Source: Pseudo-nitzschia pungens
Taxonomy: Eukaryota > Bacillariophyta > Bacillariophyceae > Bacillariales > Bacillariaceae
Reading direction: 5' to 3'
Assembly (NCBI GenBank): GCA_037355855.1
Contig: CM074767.1
Span: forward strand, 2,542,001-2,606,000
DNA length: 64,000 nt
In this document: positions 43,497-55,600 of the stretch, piece by piece
Position numbering within the stretch: the first letter of the stretch is position 1
Layout of the letters: each line of letters opens with the position of its first letter
Position numbers and translations under genes: made by a program
The notes under the pieces: model-generated
What the model was told of the DNA's origin: nothing
Database searches by the model: none
What the model saw: the letters and a program-made list of their open reading frames with translations, nothing else

Positions 43497-43530
43497 TAAT
43501 AATAATAATATAATAATATTAATATACTTA
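43497..43530. repeat. (AAT)n microsatellite
   Basis: Imperfect AAT/AATATT tract. Confidence 0.85.
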
Positions 43531-43904
43531 TTTAAGTAGGAAAATCCACCGAAGGTGGTTAAAAGCTACTCAGTCTGTAACCAGACTTTATCGTCGCCTC
43601 AATCGAAGAGAGGTTAGGCCCCAAGTTGTAGAACGACGCGCCGCCTCAACCATGGGGAATAGGCCCCAGGTTGTAAAGACGGCTATTTTGCAAACGAACC
43701 TTGGTAAGAAACAGGAAAAAAATGAACCAGTCCAGAGCACAACAGACACAGCTGTTGCAAAGCGTACAGGAGACGGGGTAACAAGAACGTGAAAGGGAAA
43801 ACACAAGCAAAACTGTCCCTGGTCGCTGCATGCTGTATTGCAGCATCAGTAATGCGAGTGCCCCAAACACATTCCTTACCACTGTATGGTACATATAGTA
43901 CGGA

Positions 43905-44052
43905 GCCTACTACCAAATTCGTAACAGCTGTCCTTCTGTTCGAACTTCGTAGTAGGAAACACGTAGAGGAAACACGTAGAGGCGGTGGAGCCTACTACCA
44001 AATTCAAATTCGTAACAGCTGGCCTTCTGTTCAAACTTGAACTTGCTCTCCT
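43905..44052. repeat. Tandem duplication of about 82 bp
   Basis: GCCTACTACCAAATTC, GTAACAGCTG and CCTTCTGTTC occur in the same order at about 43907 and 43989. This lies directly upstream of the 150-bp array. Confidence 0.7.
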
Positions 44053-44079
44053 GTAGTAGCTTGGAAACAGGGGCTCTAA

Positions 44080-44885
44080 GTGATAACACTTATGGACCAT
44101 CAGGGCTGTAGGCTTGAAAACAGGTCTCTGCTGTACTGTGAACTGGAGGGGTATATAATGGTGGTGAAGCGTTAAGTAACATGTACTTAGCAGCTGTGGG
44201 GCTTGGGTCATAAAAACAGTAGGTCCATTATCGAAAACAGTTATGGACTATCAGGGCAGTAGACTTGAAAACAGATGACAGTTGAAGTGTGCATCTGAGA
44301 GGGTTATGTAGGTAGGAGAGCCTTAAGCAAGCTGTACTTAGCGGCTTTGGGGCTTGGGTCAGGAAATAGTAGGACCTTAAGTGAGAACACTTATGGTCCA
44401 GCAGGGCAGTAGTCTTGAAAACAGATGACAGTTGAAGAATGCATCTGAGAGGTATATGTAGGTAGGAGAGCCTTAAGCGAGCTGTACTTAGCGGCTTTGG
44501 GGCTTGGGTAAGGAAACAGTAGGACCATAAGCGAAAACACTTATGGTCCAGCAGGGCAGTAGACTTGGAAACAGATGACATTTATACTGTACACCTGAGA
44601 GGGTTATGTAGGTGGTGGAGCCTTAAGCAAACTGTACTTAGTGGCTTTGGGGCTTGGGTCAGGAAACAGTAGGACCATAAGCGAAAACACTTAGGGTCCA
44701 TCAGGGCAGTAGACTTGGAAACAGATGACATTTATACAGTACATCTGGGAGGTATATGTAGTTAGTCGAGCCCTAAGCGAGCTGTACTTAGCGGCTTTGG
44801 GGCTTGGGTCAAGAAACAGTAGGACCATAAGTGAAAAACACTTAGGGTCCAGCAGGGCAATGGACTTGAAAACAGATGACAGAAT
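44080..44885. repeat. 150-bp tandem array with a hairpin in each unit, about 5.4 copies
   Basis: The word GGCTTGGGT recurs at about 44201, 44351, 44501, 44651 and 44801, a spacing of 150 bp. Each unit has an inverted repeat; the best is 44522-44531 (GGACCATAAG) with 44540-44549 (CTTATGGTCC), a perfect 10-bp stem with an 8-nt loop. Related stems (CATTAAGTGAGAATCACTTAAG and a shorter one) continue to about 45060 beyond the regular array. Confidence 0.88.
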
Positions 44886-47005
44886 TTCTTTTTAGAAAAA
44901 AAGATTCCTACAGTGGAAGGGGCTGTTCGTGAACTTCGACTTGAAAAGACTTAAGAGGACTCAGCAAGGAACTTCGAAGAATGTAGAACATTAAGTGAGA
45001 ATCACTTAAGCAGCTTGGAAACAGTGTAGAACATTAAGTATAAGATATACTTAGGGGCCTTGGAATGGAGCTGGGAAACAGATCGAAGCAATAGACATGT
45101 ACCTGTCGTAGGGTGTTGTCGGTTTTGCTGTACGGTAGAATCTGTACTGGAATTGCTGTAGAAAATTATGTGTCGGTTTTGTTTTGGTGCTGTTGCTGCT
45201 GCTCGATCGATCGGCCGAGTGGTGAATTGGCAACCAAATCAACCAAAAGAAGCAGACAGCAACTGAACCGATAGCAGAAACGAAGAGCGCAGGTCTTGGT
45301 TAATACATGTAGGTCCTGGGGTTGTGATTGGGGGTGTAAAAGGGAGCGAGATATCGCATGGTAAAGTTGTGTAGAAATCTACGTATTTTTAGTACTGGAA
45401 CATCGGAACGTCGGACAAAATGCGCTTCGCGCAAATTGTAATGATGGTAGTACCCAAAGTAAGCATGTTGTCAGGAAGAAATTGTTCTGGAAAAGAAAGA
45501 GGTTTCTTGCAGTTTCAAATAGCATCCTTTGCCATAGTAAGTAGCAGTTCTCCAGTAGTAAGGTATTCCCCCCCTCTTGTGGAGCACTGAAGGGAAGAGA
45601 TGTTGATTTCACCATTGGTTCCCATTGATGGCTGCCTCCTACCACCATTTGGACTGCAAATCAATTTCAGAGTAAGTGTAGGCATTTCATCCTCTGATAG
45701 ATCAGATCAAACTCCCTTCTGAACCTCATAGAGCTTGTAATATCTTTTGTTGGAGCCCATCACTAGTAACCGGAGTTGGGAAGTTTTTCCATTGCTGCCA
45801 TGGAAGACATCGTACAAAAATTGCTCTTGTTCCTTTCTCTTCATCTCCAATCAAGTAATGTCATGAGCAAAGACCTCAACAACACATTGCAATTCTTTCT
45901 GTTCTGCTGACTTCAGCGGATTATCTTGAAGAAACCTGGAACGTAGGTTAGAGGCAATCTGTGGGGTGGCGGTGTTTGTTGTTGTTGGAAGAGACCTTTC
46001 TTGGAGTGTTTTTGTTTGAAGACATGGTAGAACTACTAGTACTACCAGTAGTACTCTTACTAGTACTACTGGCCATTTTATGTTGACCGGTTGACCTTGA
46101 TTGAGGGTGTTAACGTTGATTCAGAGGAGTTTTGTAGGTGAATAGATCAAGGTATGGGTGGGATGAACATTGCATGAACAGTTTTTCAATGAAAGAGCAT
46201 GAATCAAGCTTAAAAAGACAATTCAATTGTCATATATCAACCTTTTTGTTTGTAGTTGAGAATCAATTCTCAGTGAAACTGAAATTGACTTTTGCTAAGA
46301 ATTCTTTTCCAGCAAAAATGTTTTGAGACAAGGGTTAAAGTTTTGGAGATGTTAGCCAATGAGAATCCATCCTCATTTTCGTTTTTTTCCGAAAGTGTGC
46401 CTCAGATTGTAAGATTACTGCTGGTAGAGAGAGTATGGCACATAACCAGTCAAATCGTATGACCGATCGTCAGTCCCTAAGCACTCCTAAAGTACGAGAG
46501 TTACATGAGATTGCGGGTAATTACACGTACGGTACAAGTATTGTAAGCCAAAAAACAATTAGCCACGTCTGGACATAATGAATAATCGTACTTACTAACG
46601 ACATCAACTTTGCGGGAAAGTTTGATTTTGTTCCCGCTCGAAAGCGCGGCGAAAACTCCCAACGTACTTCTTCACCTTTTACGCTTCTCAAGAGGGACTC
46701 GGGGATTTTTAGACGAGTATTTTTTTGAAAATATTCCTGTCGAATGACGTGGGAGAGCGTAAACCACCCAATAGTTTGAATCATCTCAAGTCTCAAATTT
46801 AGAACGTACTAGTAGTTCGTCCGAAAGGATTCCAAACTCCAACACCAACGACGGACTTGACCAAATTGCTTGTGTTTATGTTTACTTAGTTGCTTTGTCC
46901 ATCATTGGCCTCATCGCAATCGGAAGAGAGAGAAGCAGGACTAAGCATTGACTTCTTTGACACCCAAAGCGACTTTTTTGACGAGGAACGTAGTTAAGTG
47001 CAGAT
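44886..47005. other. Intergenic, no gene seen
   Basis: Mostly AT-rich with TACTAGTACTAC tracts near 46030-46070. Short frames only. 46490-46545 holds TACACGTACGGTACAAG-type words. The promoter of the ABCF gene must lie in the last few hundred bases. Confidence 0.45.
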
Positions 47006-49488
47006 ATGTCGAAAAGATACAACGAAAAGAGAGCGGCCTTGGCCCAGAAGGCCATCGATCGTGAGCTGGATTCTGGCTATGGAAGAGAGGATTTCGAGTC
47101 GAACGCCGCGAAAGATGTTCGTGGGGCAGCCATGGGTGAAGGCGAAGAGGAATTGTTCGAGAAGAAGTTGTCCAAAGCCGAAAAGAAAGCTGCCGCCAAA
47201 GCAGCACGTGAGGCCAAAAAGAAAAAGAAGGGTACAACGAAGAAAAAGAAGGGTGACGATGACAAAAAGGAGGAAGATGACGCGGAGGAAAAGATTGATG
47301 TTGCCAAAATTCTTGCGGATCCCAATGCTTCTGCCGATGCCAAACGAGAAGCCGCGCTCGAGAATCTTTCGAGGGAGGAGATTATTGTGACCTACGAAAG
47401 TAGGAAAACTAAAATGCATGCCAATGCCCGAAACATCAATGTCAGCGGTGTAACTGTGACGTTCCATGGCAAACCACTCGTCGAGGAAACCGATCTCGTG
47501 ATCAATTATGGTAACAGATACGGCTTCATTGGACCAAATGGAAGTGGTAAAAGTACTGTGATGAAGGCTATTGCCGCACGCGCCATTCCTATCCCCGAAA
47601 ACTTGGATATCTATTTCCTTAATTCGGAGTATCCTGCCAGGGATGACATTACAGCGCTCCAGGCCGTCATGGAAAGTAACGACGAGGTCCAACAGCTAGA
47701 AGCAAAAGCCGAAGCGCTCAATGAAGCCATGGCCGAAGCAAACGAGGATGAGCAGGCCGAAATTCAACAAACACTCGAAGGTATCTACAGTCGCTTGGAT
47801 CAGCTCGACGCCAACTCCGCCGAAGCTCGAGCTACCCAGATTTTGTTTGGTCTGGGATTCACCCAGAAGATGCAAAATATGAAAACGAAAGAATTCAGTG
47901 GAGGATGGCGAATGCGTGTTGCACTAGCACGTGCGCTATTCATCGAGCCAGAATTCTTACTTCTTGATGAACGTGAGTACTCATTCTCAAACGAGATCGC
48001 TGATGTTTCGAATCATACAAAGATCATACCACTAACTGACTTTTTGTTCTTTTGCTTTTTCTGTGGATCAACAGCAACAAACCACTTGGATATGGAAGCT
48101 GTCCTGTAAGTCAGTTCACTGCCTTGTTGATTGTGACAAGAGATCGAACGTGATGACATATTTTCTGCAATACACAACTAACACTGTTTCCGTCCTTTGT
48201 TTCTTCCAGATGGCTTGAAGACTACTTGAGTAACTGGAACCGCATTTTGTTCTTTGTTTGCCATTCGCAAGATTTTATGAACCAGGTGTGTACGCACATT
48301 GTACGCCTTGACGCAACTTACAAAAAACTCCGTTACTTCAGCGGAAACTACGACATGTACGTCCAAACTCGCCGTGATCAGGACATGGTGCAAATGCGAC
48401 AATATGAAGCCGAACAGCGTGACATCGCGGAAATCAAAGATTTCATTGCCCGTTTCGGTCACGGTACAGTGAAAATGGTTCGTCAGGCACAAGCTCGAGA
48501 GAAGCTGCTGGAAAAGAAATTGGAAGCTGGTTTGACACAACTTCCAGAGCAGGATCCAAATTGGGGTAAGTTGACATTTCTTCCGTGAATGTTTGAGTAT
48601 GAAATTCGAGTACGTGTAAGATAACGCTTTACGACGACTTTCTTTCTCACCGTAGCTTCATGTTTTGTTGGATTCTATTCTTTTCTCAGATTGGTCGTTT
48701 CCAGATGCAGGGCAACTTCCAGTACCTGTTTTGTCTGTTGAAAGACTAAGTTTTGGGTACCCTGGTGGGGTTGAATTATACAGTGATGTGGATTTCGGTG
48801 TCGATCTTCAAACCCGTGTTGCTCTCGTTGGCCCGAATGGAGCAGGTACGAATCAAACTCCCACCATGTTTTATTGTACATCTTGTTTCTACGAGAGAAT
48901 CTGACACTTTTTATTTGTTTATTGAATACAGGAAAAACAACTCTGATCAAGTTGATGACAGGAGATCTGATTCCAACAAAGGGAGCGGTTAAACGTAATA
49001 CTCACTTGAGGATTTCTCGCTTTACCCAGCATTTCGAAGAAAAGCTTGATTTGTCGATGACACCTCTTGATTTTTTCAAACAAAAAATCATGCCTGAACA
49101 GCCAATTGAGAAGATTCGACCTTTGCTTGGAAGATACGGATGCACAGGGGATCAGCAGTCACAAATCATGGACCAGCTCTCAGCGGGCCAAAAGGCACGT
49201 ATTGTCTTCGCTATTATTGCTCACGAACGGCCGCATCTGCTGATGCTCGACGAACCGACCAACCCCCTAGATATGGAGTCAATTGATGCTCTCGCTCGCT
49301 GTATCAATAACTTCAAGGGTGGAGTTCTTATGGTTAGTCACGATATGAGATTGATTTCCCAATGTGCCGAACAAATTTATGTGTGTGACCACAAGAAGGT
49401 CACTCTATACAAGGGTGATATCATGAAGTTCAAGCTTCATCAAAAGAAAGAGAACTCGAAAAATCTTGCCCAGCACATGAATGGATAA
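47006..49488 (+). CDS. ABCF family ATPase (ABCF2/Arb1-like)
   Basis: Five exons, 47006-47972, 48075-48105, 48210-48565, 48690-48845 and 48932-49488 (introns 86-124 nt), encode 688 residues with matching phases. A Lys/Glu-rich N-terminus (1-140) precedes two ABC cassettes without membrane segments. Cassette 1: Walker A GPNGSGKS (176-183), signature FSGGWRMR, Walker B LLLDEPTNHLD across the first intron. Cassette 2: Walker A GPNGAGKT split by the fourth intron (about 498-505), signature LSAGQKAR, Walker B LLMLDEPTNPLD. The linker and the IPIPENLDIYFLNSE phrase point to ABCF2/Arb1, a cytosolic-nuclear factor in ribosome biogenesis and translation. In cassette 2 the usual NHLD is NPLD and LSGGQ is LSAGQ, suggesting asymmetric ATPase sites. 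It is convergent with the PWP1 gene, 134 bp away. Confidence 0.92.
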
Positions 49489-49622
49489 AATGTAGCATTA
49501 TCGACAGTTCCCTTTTCAAAGCCGTTACAAATTTAAAAGTAAAATCAACTATTGATTCAAGTACGAAAAGCTTGGTTCTATTTCAATTTTTCTAAGATTT
49601 CATTTGATTTTCAAAGAAATGA

Positions 49623-51649
49623 TCATCGACTTGCCCGGCTGTGTGCTGATTTCTTTTTCTTCTTCTTCTTGTTTTTGTTTGAAATCGAGGGTTTTTGCTT
49701 GACCTTCTCATCCGTTTTTTTCTCAGCATTCGAGTTGATCAATGAATCAAAGCTTGGTTGAATTTGTTCCGTTTTGTTGCTGTCTTCGTTCTTCGTCAGC
49801 AGAGAGTGATCTATTCGGCCACCAAAGCATTTCTGAATCGTATCGTCTTGTGCCATATCCCAAATAGCAATTTCTTTCGAACCTCCTGCACATCCCATGA
49901 GCCATGGTGACGAGGGATAAAAATTCAAAGTGAATAGCTTTCCAACCTTCATATCCTTGTTCATTTTTGCTGTTGGAGACTGATTGGCTGAGCTTCCCAT
50001 CGTATCCCAAAGGGTCACCGTTTTGTCAACTGAGGAAGTAGCCATCATTCCAGGAACGTTGCTGAGGTAATGGTGGAAAACAGAAGAAACAATGAGGTAA
50101 ATGCTTTCAACTAAAACCTACGCACGATACATGACGCATATTGTAGGAAAACGGAATGCCATCGCATTTTGAAATACTCACGGATTGTATGACAAATCAC
50201 TGACTCCTCCGTATTCGCTTGCGACAATCGACCAGAGCGGCGTTTTGGTGGAGAATTTACGAACGTCCCAACACATGACGGTTCCATCCTCGCTGGCAGC
50301 AGTTAAGTATTGAGGGTTGAACGGATCCCACGCCAGTGATTCGCAATCTCCTGGAATTCTAACCGTTTTGACGTTTTCTGTACTCCTTGCATCAACCAGA
50401 GCCACAGTTCTATCATAAGATCCTGTAGCAAGCAGCGTCCCTTCCGTCGGATGCCACAAAACGGATTGCACCTTGTCTTTGTGGTGTCTCAGAGTTGTAG
50501 CGTTGGCTTTGTCAGTGTGAGCCTGTGTAACATCCCATAGTTTCACGGTACAATCCGCAGATCCACTCGCAATAACCTGTCGATGAACTTTGTTCCAAGA
50601 TAACGCCATGACGGCATCGGTATGACTTCCGGGTTTTAGGGATCCACCCTGCGGTGTCAGTGTATTATTGTGTCTCTTGTCGGAGTTATTCATCATGTTG
50701 AGTCTCATGATCTCATCTGCCATCGATGTGTCCTCCCCTCCAAGCACACACGACGGTTCAAGGGCATTCATGACGTCCAGATTCCAAATCTCGATTCCTG
50801 GACCAAAAGTTCCCACGGCGCAGAAATTTCCAGCCGACCCGGTCGGACCAATATCACCGTGACTCAAACATAAAGGAAACGCGGGGAGAGGAATATCGTG
50901 GTGTACAAATAAATTGCCCGAGTCCTGCTCGTATACATGAACTTCCAACGCTGCAAACTCCTGTTGATGAAAGAAACCCGACATTTTAGCATAAAACGGC
51001 AACCTCAATCAATTTGAACAAAGCATTTATCGAAATCAGATTCGATGGAAGACTATGTCGTCGAACTTACCTCTTCGGTTTTCGCCACGACGACGATAGC
51101 ATCGGAACTACGAAGCTGCACATCCTCTGCATCGCTGTCTTCGTCGTCATCGTTGTCTTCCATGTAGTTTGGAGCATTTGTGCCAACTTGGGAAAACCCA
51201 ATCGAGTTTAATCCGTCCAAGTCAACGGGGATGTATTCTCTGGTATCAGGAACGTCTCCGAGATCGTCGTCGTCACTGTCGCCATCCGAGTTGTCGTCTG
51301 ATTCCATGGACACATTGTCGTTTTGCGGCTCTTCCTCGTTTCCTTCAACTCCATCGTCGCCCTCGACCAATAATTTGCCGATAGCTGCTCCTCGCATCGC
51401 TTCGTTGTCTTCCTCGTCACTGGAGTATTCATCCATTCTGAGATCAGCTGGGAGAGTGTTCTCCACCTCCAACTCCACCTTCTTCTTTTTCTTTTGTTTC
51501 TTTTCCTTTTTGGGTTCGATCTCCTTCGCGTCCTCCACGTTGTGCTTCTCCATCATTTCGATCAGATCGAGTTCGGCCTGACTGAACTCGTATTTCTTTG
51601 GGGATGGATCCGCAACCCCGGCAGGAACCCATTCTATGGAGGAAATCAT
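49623..51649 (-). CDS. PWP1: PWP1-like WD40 protein
   Basis: Three exons, 51649-51071, 50960-50182 and 50061-49623 (introns 110 and 120 nt), encode 598 residues. The opening MISSIEWVPAGVADPSPKKY and an acidic/Lys-rich region (SSDEEDNEAM, long DDD/EDD runs) are typical of periodic tryptophan protein 1. WD40 repeats occupy about residues 260-520: ALSWNKVHRQVIASGSADCT with VKLWDV, SVLWHPTEGTLLATGSYDRT, LAWDPFNPQYLTAASEDGT with VMCWDVRK, and MMATSSVDKTVTLWD. The C-terminus is a Lys-rich nuclear/nucleolar signal. PWP1 acts in rRNA gene transcription and 60S ribosome assembly in the nucleolus. Its neighbour is also ribosome-linked, but no shared regulation is visible. Confidence 0.93.
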
Positions 51650-52684
51650 GGTTGTTATTGGATGAGTGAATGTACAGAGTGGGTATCCAAGTATAATTCG
51701 AGTTCCCGGTGGGCTTGGAAGTGACTTCGAAACGGTTTCGTTTGCAATAACTGCGGACGACAGATTGTTTTGTTTCGTTTTGTTCTCGTGACGGAACGAA
51801 TGAATCGAATCACTTCACGTTGAAACGCCTCGCAAAAACTACGATTTGGAAAAATCTAAATCGAAGCGGTGAACAGAGACGGATTGTGGGACACTGGTAT
51901 GATTGGTCGTGATACTTTTGGTAGGCGTAGTGGTAGACGGTCAACGGCCAGGAATGTTCTCCAAACGTGCAAAAAAAATTGTACAAAGTAAGGTACGAAT
52001 GTTTTTCATGATCAATTTTTATTTTACCGTGACCCCTACTATTCGCCTTTCTTAGTAAAATACACCTACCGGTATCTAAGGTTGATGTGCTCCCTGCAAC
52101 GAATAATTACTTCTATTTTTTTCACACGAGAACCTCGAGCAAAAATGAAAGATAATTCAGGTCATGATGGTGTTTTGATTTTGCAAGCATGATGAAGAAA
52201 ATGATAAAGCAATTTGTAAAGAGAAGTCAGATAGTTACATTAGAATCTCAGCCTTGTGACTGGTGAACTACTACTACTAGTAATAGTACTAGTATTGATA
52301 CTGCTGGTGCTGCTGGTTGTTGTTGTGTATTCCATGACACAGACTTGGTTCTTCTTTGCCCTACTACTACTAGCAGCATTCCACTACATTTTCATGCGGA
52401 ATTATCATTATTTTAATGGGCATTCAGCATGTGGTCTGTGAGTTTTGCCCATTGAAAACTAGCTTCTCGAAGTTCTGTTGCATATTCGAAGTTTCAACTG
52501 TCTGAATGATAATACTACTAGCAGCTCATGCAAACTTCTAAAAGAGTCGTTTAGTGTTGCTACTAGTAATTGTAGTAGTCCTAATAGTTTTATGTAATTA
52601 TCCAATAATACTGCGTTTTACATTTCAAAATATAAAGTTCATGCATGATCAAAACCTGAAAAATTAGGGTCAAACCCGTTGCTG
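51650..52684. other. Intergenic, no gene seen
   Basis: Upstream region of PWP1 (minus strand) and 3' region of the fusion gene (minus strand). It includes ACTACTACTAGTAATAG-type tracts at 52265-52370 and 52510-52580. No coding frame is supported. Confidence 0.5.
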
Positions 52685-55600
52685 TTATCTTCGCAAGCGG
52701 TTTTTCCGGGTTAGCATCTTCCTCAGTGCCTCCCACTCGCAGGCTCCTGGCAAAAATTCTGGAAGCACAGACTGTTTGGCAGCCTGAGCTAACACTTTTG
52801 CGCTTGGATAATTGATCTTCTGTCCAGTTTGAAGACAATTCAACTGGGTCTGGCAGGCCTTGTCGAAGTAGTACGCCAATACCCATGCCTCTCCTAGTGT
52901 TTTACCAAATGTACAGAAACCATGATTTTCCATGAGCAGTGTATTGACTTTTTCGTCTTTGACAGCATCACCAAGGAGTGCTTGTTCCTCTCTGTCATTT
53001 GATACACCGTGCCAAGGATGGCGACTGACGCGACCGATAAATGGCGCTGCCTCCTGGGCTAATGGTACGAAACCCATTTCGAGACAAGAAATGGCAACGG
53101 TTGCAGGAGTATGAAGATGCACGATTGCCTTGACATCGGATCTTGTCCTGTACACTGCTTCGTGAATTATGTCAGCAGTGATGTTGCCGGAACTTTTCAC
53201 GAGATCTTCGGGCCCGATGTCATCGAACATGCGACTTCCAGGGGTAATCAGAAAGCTACCATCGGAGAGTAGGACTGAGATATGGTTCCATACGAGTTCG
53301 TCCATCCCAAACTCTCGAGTAATCCTGTACGCCTCACTCAATTCGACTCTCATACGTTGTTCTTCTAAGCGAAGGATTCCGCGTTCTTCAAGAGTGTCCT
53401 CGACTTGATTTGGAATGTCTTCCACCAGTTCCCTTCGCACATATGTTGTATTTGTTGCGAAATGAGGCGTAATAGTACAATTCTTCGATCTCCACAAATC
53501 ATGGTCTGGCGGCAGTGGTTCAGGATCGGTCGTATCAAGGATAGCGTGAAGGACCAATTTTTCATCAAGTGCTCGTAACAAGCCGGACGTTTCTACAACC
53601 TTTCCACGTGCCATATTGATGAAAATAGCAGAGTTTTTCATCATCGAAAAAGACGAATAATTGATTAGCCCAGTTGTAGATTCCGTCAAAGGCACCATTG
53701 GAATAATGACGTCACAAGTACTCAACAAATCAGCGATTCCAACATGATACATTTGATGAGTTCCCTCCTCGAAACGGCACCTGATATCGCTGGGAACATG
53801 GTAAACAAGCTCGCATGACTTGGACAGAGCGCGGATTCGTTTCGCTGTCTCGATCGCAATTGCACCCATTCCGATGAAGCCAATTTTACTGCAATCGAGG
53901 TCGACACCGTCTGAATTCCACGTCAAATCCCAGGATGCACCCGGAAACGGCACTCCAACGTTCTGGAAACCATTCCTGAGACCAAAAATAACATTCGATA
54001 AAAGATAATCTGCCACTGATTTCACAATTGCCTCACGAGCAGCTCGACGAATTCGAATACCACGCTCCTCCGCTGCTTTGACGCAGATGTGATCAAGACC
54101 AGCCGACAAAGTCACGATCAACCTTATGGTACTAGGTAGTTCCATGATTTTATCGTAGTCCAGTTTCTCTCCAATGTTAACAACGAGAACATCAGTTCCA
54201 AACTTCAGGTCACCATCGAGAGAATTGATGCTGTATTTGATCATGCTTCTGGGCTCGGGAGACACTGGTGGCTCGCTCATGAAGACGACGTCGTAGGGTT
54301 TTCTTCCCGAAATGATACCCCATTTGAAAATTCCGCGGTCCGCTAGTCCGATTCGGTTGCTCAGGCGGGAGCGGTGCGTCTTCAAAAGCTCCAAATTTCT
54401 TCCTTCGTAACTTCCTGATTTCATCATTGTTTTGATTGTGTTGAGGAGGCCATGGAGAGACACAACAATTTCTGCGGTACAGTCAATGAATCTTACTTCA
54501 GACCAACCGGCCTCAGTTGCGAACTGCACACACTCGTTTGGTGTCGCCCAATTCGTGATGTTGTGCTCCTTCACGAAAACTTCCATTTCTTCGTTTCCGT
54601 CTTTGCCGTCGCCACGCATCAAGTCAGAGATCAAAAGCCAGCCTCCTCCTTTCGTAACACGGAAGGCTTCCTTGAAGGCATTGCGCTTGGTGAATGCATG
54701 AATGAATGCATCTTGTGACATGCATCCATCGAAGAAATTGCTGTAGTCCGAATTCAGTCGCTCATATGTTCCTTGAACGACGGCAATTTGACTCCCAAGT
54801 CCTTCTTCGTCGGAGAGATTTCTGTTTTCGTAGCTTTGTTTCGCACAGACATCAATGCACGTGATATGTATTTCCTTGCCTTGCTTGCATATCCAACGTG
54901 CAGCAGCACCGTTACCAGCACCCATGTCTAAATATCGAACTCGATCCGGCTTCACAGTCGCACTTTTTGATGAGAGTGCACGGTAGGATGGACACATGCT
55001 GCGGGCACGACTCCACAACCAGGCTGTCATCCGGTCAGACGACTGATGCATAACGGTACCCAGGCCAAACAACCTGGCATTTTCGTCCTTTTCAAGTGCG
55101 TGCAACATGAGGTCATGAAATTTTCGTTTCGCCGTTACATCGTCACTGCGTACAATTCCATCCAGATGCAACTTCTTTCGCATCACTTGACAGCCCAGTT
55201 CGAATGCATCATTGAAGGAAAAAGGCGTGTTCCCGGCGAGGCTGTATACCTTGGCGATTTCTCCCAAGTCACTGATGCCGTCAACGACCTCGAATATATC
55301 TCCATTCTCGAGCATCAAGAGCACTTCCTCGCGTTTTTTCTGGTCTGTGGGCAAGAAGTCATTCGATACAGAGATGATGGCCTTGGTTCGAACCGACGAA
55401 ATGTTCGCCTCGTCAAGAGTTGGGCAATCAGGTGAACAGAACACTACGATATCCCATTGCTCTTTTGCTGAACAAATGCCCTCCCAAGGAAGAAAGGCAT
55501 TTGGAGGGAGAGTTGTTCCCGCGGGCATATTGCATTGGATGCTTTCCTCTGTTCGATTCGGATGACTCAGAAAGACGGTGTTGGTTTCTCTCACGAGCAG

